The position numbers were made by a program, and so were the translations under genes. Under the pieces are notes generated by a model. That model worked only from the letters and a program-made list of their open reading frames with translations, was not told where the DNA came from and ran no database searches. This document shows, piece after piece, positions 23,778-31,109 of a stretch of 64,000 nt of DNA. The number at the start of each line of letters is the position of its first letter. The stretch's first letter is position 1. The DNA lies in contig JAVDPD010000004.1 of the NCBI GenBank assembly GCA_031296935.1, positions 210,056 to 274,055 of the forward strand, read 5' to 3'. This stretch comes from Cerasicoccus maritimus. Its GTDB lineage: Bacteria > Verrucomicrobiota > Verrucomicrobiia > Opitutales > Cerasicoccaceae.

Positions 23778-24188
23778 ATGAAGCCGCTGAGTCACATCAT
23801 TGAAACCTGCCTTTACGTGGACGACCTAGCTGCCGCCGAGCACTTCTATTCCGAGGTGCTGGGGCTGGAGCTGTTTAGCAAAGAGGCGGGGAAGTTTGTG
23901 TTTTATAAAATGACCGAGGCGATGCTGCTGATTTTTGATCCGCGGGCCAGCGACGGTGCTGCGCATGAGTTGCCGGACCACGGGGCTACGGGCCCAGGTC
24001 ACATCTGTTTTCGCATGGACGACGCTGAGTTTCCCGCTTGGCGTGAGCAGTTGGCCAAGCACGGCGTGGCCGTGGAGATGGAGTTCACCTGGCCAAATGG
24101 TGCCCGATCGCTGTATTTTCGCGATCCGGCCGGTAATAGTTTGGAGCTGGCGCCGTGGCGGATATGGGATGCTGAAAACGCTCCCTAG
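23778..24188 (+). CDS. glyoxalase/VOC-family protein
   Basis: A 136-residue single-domain protein of the vicinal oxygen chelate superfamily. It has the two beta-alpha-beta-beta-beta modules: HIIETCLYVDDLAAAEHFYS in the first, and GHICFRMDDAEFPAWREQL with SLYFRDPAGNSLELAPW in the second. Likely metal ligands are His in the first strand, Glu/His in GPGHICF and Glu in LELAPW. The family includes glyoxalases, dioxygenases and antibiotic-resistance proteins, so the reaction is open. ATG 23778 fits the domain start. The 3' end overlaps the convergent TfoX-like gene by four bases. Confidence 0.87.
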   Translation: MKPLSHIIETCLYVDDLAAAEHFYSEVLGLELFSKEAGKFVFYKMTEAMLLIFDPRASDGAAHELPDHGATGPGHICFRMDDAEFPAWREQLAKHGVAVEMEFTWPNGARSLYFRDPAGNSLELAPWRIWDAENAP

Positions 24189-24568
24189 AGCGGTCTTCTG
24201 CGGGCCGCATTTTTTGCCTTTCGCTTTCGGGGAGGCGGGATGACGCCGAATCGCGGATCACCTTGGCGAATGGCTTCGATGACGGCCTCGGCCACGGGCT
24301 CGAAGTCGTCGTGCTCTTCGGGCAGGTAAAGCCACTTGGGCAGGACTTCGTGGGGAGTCAGTTGTGGATAATCCGAGAGGATGGAGCGCTGCTCTGACTG
24401 TTCAACAGTGATGAGCAGTCCGCGCCACGGCTTTTCTCGGGCGGCGAGCACGCAGACCATTTTGCCGCGCAGGTAGCAGCCGACTGCGCCAAACATGGGT
24501 TTGCGGACGAAGGACGGGTCCTCGGCGATTGGTTCGATGAGCCAGTCGTAGGGATGCGGTTTGGGCAT
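24185..24568 (-). CDS. TfoX N-terminal-like protein
   Basis: A 127-residue protein. The segment FVRKPMFGAVGCYLRGKMVC resembles the start of the TfoX N-terminal domain (VRSMFGG-type motif followed by two beta strands). The rest includes LPKWLYLPEEHDDFEPVAEA and a basic tail (PPPRKRKAKNAARRRPL). Full-length TfoX is a competence regulator; single-domain proteins of this kind are common and uncharacterised. It could also be described as a YjbR-like fold. The convergent neighbour overlaps its end by four bases. Confidence 0.55.
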   Translation of the reverse strand: MPKPHPYDWLIEPIAEDPSFVRKPMFGAVGCYLRGKMVCVLAAREKPWRGLLITVEQSEQRSILSDYPQLTPHEVLPKWLYLPEEHDDFEPVAEAVIEAIRQGDPRFGVIPPPRKRKAKNAARRRPL

Positions 24569-24636
24569 GGGGTGGAAGGTTACAGCAGGTTTGTCGATAA
24601 TCTCGGTTTTTCCTTACGGATGATGAGGGCGCGTAT

Positions 24637-24666
24637 CTTTAACCTTTAAACTTTATTCTTTAACCT
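24637..24666 (+). promoter_or_regulatory. CTTTAACC-type tract ahead of obgE
   Basis: CTTTAACCTTTAAAC followed by TTTATTCTTTAACC: four imperfect CTTTAAYC-like units ending 14 bases before the obgE ATG. It is the longest example of the motif in the window. Confidence 0.45.
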
Positions 24667-24680
24667 CATTTTAAGCCGCT

Positions 24681-25691
24681 ATGTTTGTCGACGAAGTAAC
24701 AGTGAAACTCAAAGCGGGTGATGGTGGGAATGGCTGCCTGAGCTTTCGCCGCGAGAAGTATGAGCCCATGGGCGGCCCCAATGGGGGCAACGGCGGGCGT
24801 GGCGGTAATGTGGTGCTCGTTGGCGATGAAAACACTGCGGACTTGGTCGACTACAAATACATGCCGCACGCCAAGGCCAAAAACGGCGAGCCCGGTCGTG
24901 GCTCAGACCAGCACGGCGCCTGGGGGGAGGACAAGCGCCTCCGTCTGCCGCTGGGCACACAGGTGTTTGATGTGGTGAGCGGGCAGATGGTCTGCGAGCT
25001 TCTCGCACACGATCAGGAAATCATTTTGCTCAATGGCGGTCGCGGCGGCTTGGGGAACCTGGTCTTTAAATCTTCAGTCAATCAGGCCCCACGTAAGATT
25101 ACCCCTGGCAAGCCGGGCGAGGAGGGCGAATACCGCCTGGTGCTCAAGACGATTGCTGATTGTGGCTTGGTGGGGTTCCCGAATGCGGGCAAGTCATCCA
25201 TCATGGGGATTTTGACCAAGAATCAGCCCAAGGTCGGCCACTACGCCTTTACCACGTTGACGCCCAGCGTTGGCGTGTTGCATTTCCCGGACACCTACGA
25301 GCGGATGACCATTGCGGACATTCCCGGGCTGATCGAAGGCGCCCACGAAAACCGTGGGCTGGGGCACCGATTCCTCCGCCACGTGGAGCGCTGCCGCATC
25401 CTGCTGTTTATGATCGACATGTCGGGCGAGGAAGACCGCGACCCTCTGGAGGACTACGCACAGCTTTGCAGCGAGCTGGAACTTTATGAGGATGAGCTGG
25501 CTGACCGCGAGCGCATCATCATCGCCAACAAAATGGACGAAGAGCCGTCGGCGGAAAACTTGAAGCGCTTCCGCCAGGCGCATCAGGATTTGAAAATCGT
25601 GCCGATTTCCTGCCTCAGCGAAGAGGGCATCCCCGAGTTGCGCGAAGCGCTCTACAACGCCGTCATCCGCCGTAGGCCGCAAGCGGAGTAG
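24681..25691 (+). CDS. obgE: GTPase Obg/CgtA
   Basis: Obg is an essential GTPase linked to 50S ribosome assembly and the stringent response. The Gly-rich N-terminal Obg fold is clear (KLKAGDGGNGCLSFRREKY, then GGPNGGNGGRGGNVVLVG). The G domain has the P-loop GFPNAGKSSIMG near residue 167, switch regions with FTTLTPSVGV, DIPGLIEGAHENRGLG, and NKMDE near 285. At 336 residues it ends after the G domain, so the C-terminal OCT extension of some Obg proteins is absent, as in E. coli-length variants. It ends six bases before the convergent TPR gene. Confidence 0.96.
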   Translation: MFVDEVTVKLKAGDGGNGCLSFRREKYEPMGGPNGGNGGRGGNVVLVGDENTADLVDYKYMPHAKAKNGEPGRGSDQHGAWGEDKRLRLPLGTQVFDVVSGQMVCELLAHDQEIILLNGGRGGLGNLVFKSSVNQAPRKITPGKPGEEGEYRLVLKTIADCGLVGFPNAGKSSIMGILTKNQPKVGHYAFTTLTPSVGVLHFPDTYERMTIADIPGLIEGAHENRGLGHRFLRHVERCRILLFMIDMSGEEDRDPLEDYAQLCSELELYEDELADRERIIIANKMDEEPSAENLKRFRQAHQDLKIVPISCLSEEGIPELREALYNAVIRRRPQAE

Positions 25692-25697
25692 GGGTGA

Positions 25698-27167
25698 CTA
25701 GCGTGCGTTGGTTGGCTCCAGCCGCGTTTTGAGCGCTTGCAGGGTTTGGGTTTCAGCTGGGGTTCTGGGACCGGGCTGCGCGCTGAGCGTGGCGTAGGCC
25801 TCAGCGAGGATATCGTTTCTGCCGTGGCGCATGGTGAGCAGCTGGGCGATATGCTCGCTGAGTTGTTCGGTTTGCCCGGTTTTGATTTCCAAATCGATTA
25901 ACACAGTCAGCGCGCTCTGGTGTGACGGGTTTTCTTGATGAGCCTTCTGGGCGATGCGCAGGGCGGTGTCCACGTGGCCCAGGTTCTCGAAGCGGCGGGC
26001 AATGGCGTTCAGGGATTCGGCGCGTAGGTAGGGATCGTCCATCAGGGCGTCGATAGCTTCCTCGGCGGCTTCATCGTTGCCCGCACCGGTGTTGGCGACG
26101 GCGATTAGGGCGTTAAAAATCCCTTGGTCGGCTGGCGTGAGCCACTCTGGTTTGGTTATGGTGATCGCTTTGCAGTCGGTGAGGGCCTGTTGGTAATTCT
26201 TCGCGGTGATGTCGCTTTCAATGGCGAGGAGCTCGAAGGGGGCAGGGTCCATTTTTAGCTTAAGCGCGGTTTGGCGGACTTGCTTACAGAGAGCAGGCTG
26301 CCCTTCATCTGCGGCGACGTTGGCGAGCATGATGAGGGCTCTCTGGTCTTCGTGGAACTGCTTAAGTATCTTTGAGGCATGTGCTTGCGCCTCTTTTGTA
26401 TCGCCATTCATGCTGAGGGTGTAGAGTAGATCAATCTGGGCGCCGGTGTCTTCGGGTGCTGCTGCGGCTCTCAGGCGGGCGTATTTGAGGGCTTTGGCTG
26501 GGTGTGGCTCACGGCAATAGTAGGTGAGGTCGGCATAGAGCGCATCGCGTTTGTACTGGTTGTGTGAGAGGGCGTCCTCAAGTAGCAATATGGCTTGGGC
26601 GACATTGCCACGCACATTGGCGATTTTGGCAGACAGCAGGAGGCCATCGGTCGTTTCCGCGAGTTGATACTGCCTAATGCTGGCCTGCGCAGCGTCGAAC
26701 TGGCCGCGATAGAAGAGAGAGGTGGCCATTGAGCTGGCCAAGAGCTTTTTTATGGCCGGTGGTTGCTCTGCTTGAAGTTCCTCTTGTGCGAACGCAATAA
26801 CAGCCTGATCTTTCTGCTGATCCAGAAGTAGCTGGATATAGCGCTGGAAGTATTCATAATTACCGTTTGCGTAGGGTAGTCCTTCGGAGAGGATTTCTTC
26901 GGCTTTCGGGAGGTTGCGGAGTCCGGGGAGATGGACGTAGAATTCGCTCAGTAACAGACGCCCTTCCAAGTTATCGGGCGCATAGTGCACGCCAGTGCGT
27001 AGTTTGAGGAAGGCGTCTTTATAGTCACCTGCTTCGATAGCCTTTTTGGCGGCGGCAATCTGTTTGTCGCCCTTTTGAGTCTGGACGTTTTTGAGGAAAC
27101 TCCAGTCCGCGCCTACCGTTAGCGGCCCGAGCAGCATAAGGCAAATGATAAGCTGCCGGTATCGCAT
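25698..27167 (-). CDS. secreted TPR-repeat protein (paralogue 1)
   Basis: A 489-residue protein with a signal peptide (RYRQLIICLMLLGPLTVGA) and about ten helical repeats of TPR type through its length. Examples are AAKKAIEAGDYKDAFLKLRT and AEEILSEGLPYANGNYEYFQ. ATG 27167 is chosen because the signal peptide starts there. It is a diverged tandem copy of the next gene upstream; the block NLEGRLLLSEFYVHLPGLRN corresponds to NLEGRLLVSEYFIYIPNLRD there. The gap between the two genes is seven bases, so they form an operon. With the divergent polysaccharide export genes, it probably acts in the periplasm as a scaffold for export or assembly. Confidence 0.75.
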   Translation of the reverse strand: MRYRQLIICLMLLGPLTVGADWSFLKNVQTQKGDKQIAAAKKAIEAGDYKDAFLKLRTGVHYAPDNLEGRLLLSEFYVHLPGLRNLPKAEEILSEGLPYANGNYEYFQRYIQLLLDQQKDQAVIAFAQEELQAEQPPAIKKLLASSMATSLFYRGQFDAAQASIRQYQLAETTDGLLLSAKIANVRGNVAQAILLLEDALSHNQYKRDALYADLTYYCREPHPAKALKYARLRAAAAPEDTGAQIDLLYTLSMNGDTKEAQAHASKILKQFHEDQRALIMLANVAADEGQPALCKQVRQTALKLKMDPAPFELLAIESDITAKNYQQALTDCKAITITKPEWLTPADQGIFNALIAVANTGAGNDEAAEEAIDALMDDPYLRAESLNAIARRFENLGHVDTALRIAQKAHQENPSHQSALTVLIDLEIKTGQTEQLSEHIAQLLTMRHGRNDILAEAYATLSAQPGPRTPAETQTLQALKTRLEPTNAR

Positions 27168-27174
27168 AGATGCT

Positions 27175-28818
27175 CTAGCTAGCTTGCTCTTGCGGGCGGA
27201 GGACTGTGTTGAGCTCGATGAGGAGGTTTTCGCGGTCGGGCGTGTAAATGAAGCGGTCGCTGCCGAGTTTCTCGTAGGCTTGCTCAAGAATTTCCACGGA
27301 CGGGCGGCGCATTTGGAGGAGCTTTTTCAGGTAGTTGCCCAACTCGGCGGCGTTGCCGGTTTTGATCTCGATTTCGATCAGATTGGAGAGGGCGGCCTGG
27401 TTTTTGGGATTGTTGATGTAGGCCTGCTTGAGCACGCGCCGGGCAAATTCGTCGCCACCCAGCTGAGTGAAGCGGCGGGAGACGGCCATGAGGGACTCTG
27501 CGCGCAGGTTGGGCTGTTGCAGGAATTGGGCAATGTAGATATCGGCCAGGTTCATGTTGCCTACGCCGTAGTAGGCAACGGAGCGCAAGCTATTGAAGAT
27601 GGGCAGGTTTTGCTCGAGCCAATCGGGGCGCTCTTTGGCGAGTTCCTCGCTGAAGCTGATCGCGCCTTCGAAGTCTTTGGCGGTAATGTGGGACTCGATG
27701 AGGAGCAAGGCGAAGGGCGCGATGGGGAAGTCATTTTCCAGCGCCTGTTCGTAAATGCGGCGTGCCAGGTCGATTTGCCCCTCGTCGGTGGCGAAGTTAG
27801 CGAGCCGGAGCATGGCTTTTTCGTCGTTGCGGAATTGGCGCAGAATGGCGTTGGCCTCTGCTTCGGCGCGCTCTTCCTGGCCTGTCAGGCTGAGGGTGTA
27901 GAGCAGGTCGACACGTGGTGAAACGGCCAGTGGGGCATCGATGTTGCGCAGGACCGCGTATTGACGGGCTTTTTCGTATTCACCGAGGTCGCGGTAGTAT
28001 TGACTGAGCTGGGCGTAGATGGGCTCGTTGGTGTTGAATTTGCCGATGGAGTTTTCCAGTTTGGCGATAGCCGCTCGCTGGGCACCTCGCTCCCAGGAAA
28101 CCTTGGTAGACAATAATAAGCCTTCGATCTGGGATTCGAGGTCGTATTCCTTGATGAAGTCTTCGGCCTCATCGAAATTACCACGGTATAGGTGGGAGGT
28201 CGCGGCTGCGGTAGACAGCAGTTTGCTGGTTTCTTCCTCGGGATTTTCTGCCAGAATTTCATTGGAGACATCGATGACCTGTTGGTCTTCCTGCTGGCGA
28301 ATCAGTAACTGAATGTAGCGCTTGAGGTATTCAGGATTGTCGTGCGCGTAGGGAAGACCCTCCTCGAGTAGTTTCAGGGCGCGATCGAGGTCACGGAGGT
28401 TTGGGATGTAGATGAAGTATTCACTAACCAGCAGGCGACCTTCGAGGTTTTGTGGCGAACGTTGAACGCCCTCGCGGAGGAATTTGAAGGCGTCGCGATA
28501 GTTGCCCTCCTCAAGCATGGTTTTGGCCATCTCGATCTGGTAATCACCGACTTTAGCCCGGTGCTCATCCATGTTGAAGAAGATGGTGAACATGTCCCCG
28601 TATTGAACGTCGTCGAATTTTTGGACCTTTTTGAAAAAGATAAACAGGGCAGTCGCTAGGCAAATGTATCCCAAGACCGCTAATCCGGCAAAAACGGCTA
28701 AAATGCGTCCCCAGCGAAACCTAATGTGCCAACGTCCGCTTGGGCCCCGTCTGCGCACGGCGAACCCGAGTAAGATGCTTCTTTGCTGGTTTTTGGAGCT
28801 AGGGGTCGCATTACTCAT
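27175..28818 (-). CDS. membrane-anchored TPR-repeat protein (paralogue 2)
   Basis: A protein of about 547 residues. A basic N-terminus (FAVRRRGPSGRWHIRFRW) is followed by one membrane helix (ILAVFAGLAVLGYICLATAL) and then a long periplasmic superhelix of TPR-like pairs, for example EMAKTMLEEGNYRDAFKFLR and DLARRIYEQALENDFPIAP. ATG 28818 is used; 28842 is also possible. It is a paralogue of the protein encoded next to it. The gene starts about 280 bases from the divergent beta-barrel gene, and the shared control region suggests joint regulation with polysaccharide export. TPR proteins are common partners of PEP-CTERM/EPS systems, which is the basis for this inference. Confidence 0.75.
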   Translation of the reverse strand: MSNATPSSKNQQRSILLGFAVRRRGPSGRWHIRFRWGRILAVFAGLAVLGYICLATALFIFFKKVQKFDDVQYGDMFTIFFNMDEHRAKVGDYQIEMAKTMLEEGNYRDAFKFLREGVQRSPQNLEGRLLVSEYFIYIPNLRDLDRALKLLEEGLPYAHDNPEYLKRYIQLLIRQQEDQQVIDVSNEILAENPEEETSKLLSTAAATSHLYRGNFDEAEDFIKEYDLESQIEGLLLSTKVSWERGAQRAAIAKLENSIGKFNTNEPIYAQLSQYYRDLGEYEKARQYAVLRNIDAPLAVSPRVDLLYTLSLTGQEERAEAEANAILRQFRNDEKAMLRLANFATDEGQIDLARRIYEQALENDFPIAPFALLLIESHITAKDFEGAISFSEELAKERPDWLEQNLPIFNSLRSVAYYGVGNMNLADIYIAQFLQQPNLRAESLMAVSRRFTQLGGDEFARRVLKQAYINNPKNQAALSNLIEIEIKTGNAAELGNYLKKLLQMRRPSVEILEQAYEKLGSDRFIYTPDRENLLIELNTVLRPQEQAS

Positions 28819-28842
28819 GTTTCCGAGGTTTGCACGCGTCAT

Positions 28843-29096
28843 CAACGGGTCAACCTTAAATAGAGGCTTATGTTCCTTAAAAGCATGATTTGGCGTATTA
28901 GGATATCCTCATGGAGTTCTGAGGTTTACGCAAATGTCACATTTGCAAGCACTTGATGCGGAAAATATTGGAATTTTCATGTTCTAGACGGTTCTTGGGC
29001 TTGATTTTTATAATTCTTTTGCCCAAAGTTGGGATATTCCTTTACCAGACGAAGTTTTGCTATCTTCGGAAAATATCCAGCTACAAAGTTAAAACC
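28843..29096. other. divergent control region of the polysaccharide locus
   Basis: AT-rich DNA between the TPR operon and the beta-barrel gene. No gene and no strong palindrome were identified. The frame of the barrel protein is open upstream with a hydrophobic false N-terminus. Promoters for both directions must lie here, but none is clear enough to mark. Confidence 0.4.
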
Positions 29097-30368
29097 ATGA
29101 AATCCTTTGCTCAGAAAACCCTATTAGCTGCCGCAGCCCTAAGCGCAGGTTCTTTCGCAAATGCCGCACCTCTGGTCTCGATTGGTGATTCCGTTGATGT
29201 CTTCTTCAATGGCAGCACGAATGTCCAATGGCGTTCGAATCTTTTCTACACCGATGGCCAAGTCGGCACAACGCCAACTGGTGTGGTGGTCAATCGCCCG
29301 AAGGACAGCGCCTTCGTATTCTACGTGTCTCCAGGCCTGGAAATTAACATCGGTCGTAACAGTAACGCGAACGTGTCCATCTATTTCCGCGAAGATTTCC
29401 TCTTTTACACCAAGTATGGCAGCCAACTGAATACTGAGCTGGCGAATCTTTATGTTGATGGCACTTACGATTGGGGTAACCTCCAGACTTCAGCCGGTTT
29501 TTCCTTCGTTCAGAGCCAACAGAATACCGCGACGACTTCGGGGCGCAACTTTCAGGCTAACCTTGTAGAAACAGACAACTACCGTGCGTATTTGGATGGC
29601 GATTACGATATTTCACCTAAGGCTTGGGCGAGCGCTGGCTTTACTTGGACCCGTACCGACTATACCAACAACCAAGACTTCGGTAATACATACTCCGATC
29701 TCGATACTTACACCTTGCCGCTTTCTTTCTATTGGCGTGTGACTCCAAAGTTGAGTGTCGGTCCTAGCTTCCGTTTCCGTTACTCCGACCCCAGCAGCAC
29801 TCCTGGAGTGCGTCCGGCGGATTACTTTGACTACTTCTTCAATGTCGCAGTTCGCGGCGAAGTGGCACCTAAATTGAATCTTTCGGTAAATCTTGGTTAT
29901 CAGCTCCGTGATCCAAACCGTGACCGCTTAGTTAGCGGCGTGCCGGTTACGCAAGATACCCGTGGCCAGTTTGCGATTGATGGCACTGCTGAGTATGCTG
30001 TGACTCCTAAGCTGATGACTTACGCGACTCTTTACCACGACTTCGGAGTAGGAGCACAGGGTCAAACCACCACGAACCTTGGTGGTGATATTGGTGCGAC
30101 GTATACCTTCAACGAGTATATTTCCTCCAACGCTGAGTTCGGTATGGAAAATTCAGAGTATCAGAATACGACGGGTCGTGAAGATTTGACCACCACGACA
30201 AGTCTCTCTGTCAACTACACGCCTAACGTTTACTGGCAGCTGAGTGTTGGCTATTACTACATTAATAACCACTCTACTGGAAATTTCAATCCTGTGATTG
30301 GCAGCAACAATACGGGTGCAAGCTTTCAGGCTCACACGGTCAACTTGCAAGCAACCTTCCGCTATTAA
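29097..30368 (+). CDS. outer-membrane beta-barrel protein of polysaccharide locus
   Basis: A 423-residue exported protein. The signal peptide (KSFAQKTLLAAAALSAGSFA, then NAA) starts at ATG 29097; the upstream extension is not used. The mature protein is made of alternating aromatic-rich strands with Tyr/Phe/Asn/Asp turns (YGSQLNTELANLYVDGTYDW, KLSVGPSFRFRYSD, VYWQLSVGYYYINNHS). It ends in an aromatic residue pattern NLQATFRY, typical of Bam-assembled barrels. This composition resembles the EpsL-type barrels of PEP-CTERM-associated polysaccharide loci. It probably forms the outer-membrane pore or a secretion partner for the adjacent Wza/Wzc proteins. Confidence 0.8.
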   Translation: MKSFAQKTLLAAAALSAGSFANAAPLVSIGDSVDVFFNGSTNVQWRSNLFYTDGQVGTTPTGVVVNRPKDSAFVFYVSPGLEINIGRNSNANVSIYFREDFLFYTKYGSQLNTELANLYVDGTYDWGNLQTSAGFSFVQSQQNTATTSGRNFQANLVETDNYRAYLDGDYDISPKAWASAGFTWTRTDYTNNQDFGNTYSDLDTYTLPLSFYWRVTPKLSVGPSFRFRYSDPSSTPGVRPADYFDYFFNVAVRGEVAPKLNLSVNLGYQLRDPNRDRLVSGVPVTQDTRGQFAIDGTAEYAVTPKLMTYATLYHDFGVGAQGQTTTNLGGDIGATYTFNEYISSNAEFGMENSEYQNTTGREDLTTTTSLSVNYTPNVYWQLSVGYYYINNHSTGNFNPVIGSNNTGASFQAHTVNLQATFRY

Positions 30369-30403
30369 GCTAGGTTCTTTGCAGGTCTGATTGAACATTT
30401 TCC

Positions 30404-30445
30404 GGAAAGGAAGGTCTATTGCAGTGCCTTCCTTTCCTCTTTTTT
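30404..30445 (+). terminator. intrinsic terminator between barrel and wza-like genes
   Basis: A perfect 11-base stem GGAAAGGAAGG (30404-30414) with CCTTCCTTTCC (30427-30437), a 12-base loop, and the tail TCTTTTTT. It lies 36 bases after the barrel stop codon and 18 before the wza-like ATG. Confidence 0.75.
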
Positions 30446-30462
30446 ACCAACCAACTCTTTCC

Positions 30463-31068
30463 ATGAAACGTTTCGCCGGCCTTTGCATATTCATTGCTGC
30501 ACTTTTGATTCCATCATTTGCCCAGGCGCAGAACAATGCTGCGAGCAAGAATCGAGGCCTCATTGGCTCCAACTACACTCTACAGCCGCTGGATATTATT
30601 CAGATGACTGTATATAAGGAGCCTGAGTTAGAACAGCAGGTCCGAGTTAGCCAGGAAGGCACTGTAATTTTGCCTTTAATTGGCAAAGTTCATGTGGGTG
30701 ATATGACGATTAATGACGCGACGACGCTCATTACCGATCTCTACAATCGAGATTACTTGGTTAACCCACAGATTACCCTACTGCTGCTTTCATATACTGA
30801 GCGCCGAGCTTATGTTCATGGGCAAGTTAATCGCCCAGGGCCGGTTATTATCCCACCGGAAGAAACCATGACGCTTTCTCAGGTGATCAGTGCAGCTGGT
30901 AGCCGCACTCGACTGGCGAGTGACACCATTCAGGTTACACGCACAGATGAGAATGGCAAAAAGACAGTCTTTGAGCTGGATTTTGATGAAATTCTAGAAG
31001 ACCCAGAGGCGAAGGATATCATCATCGTGGATGGAGATACTATTTTCGTGAAAGAGCGAATCATCTAG
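30463..31068 (+). CDS. polysaccharide export protein (Wza/OPX-type)
   Basis: A 201-residue exported protein with a signal peptide (KRFAGLCIFIAALLIPSFAQ, then AQ). The poly-export domain follows: YTLQPLDIIQMTVYKEPELE, then RVSQEGTVILPLIGKVHVG. A SLBB-like domain contains RRAYVHGQVNRPGPVIIP and EETMTLSQVISAAG. There is no lipobox Cys, and the protein is short compared with E. coli Wza (~380), so it lacks the C-terminal outer-membrane helix. The separate beta-barrel upstream may supply the outer-membrane passage. It is followed 41 bases on by the copolymerase/kinase. Confidence 0.92.
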   Translation: MKRFAGLCIFIAALLIPSFAQAQNNAASKNRGLIGSNYTLQPLDIIQMTVYKEPELEQQVRVSQEGTVILPLIGKVHVGDMTINDATTLITDLYNRDYLVNPQITLLLLSYTERRAYVHGQVNRPGPVIIPPEETMTLSQVISAAGSRTRLASDTIQVTRTDENGKKTVFELDFDEILEDPEAKDIIIVDGDTIFVKERII

Positions 31069-31109
31069 CAGCTCACTTTCTACCCTTACTTTATTATTCC
31101 TCATTGCAC

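Noticed and set aside
24363-24371. DnaA-box-like TGTGGATAA (another near 44321)
   Set aside because: Single sites inside coding sequence and not clustered, so there is no evidence of an origin in the window despite the parS-like sites.
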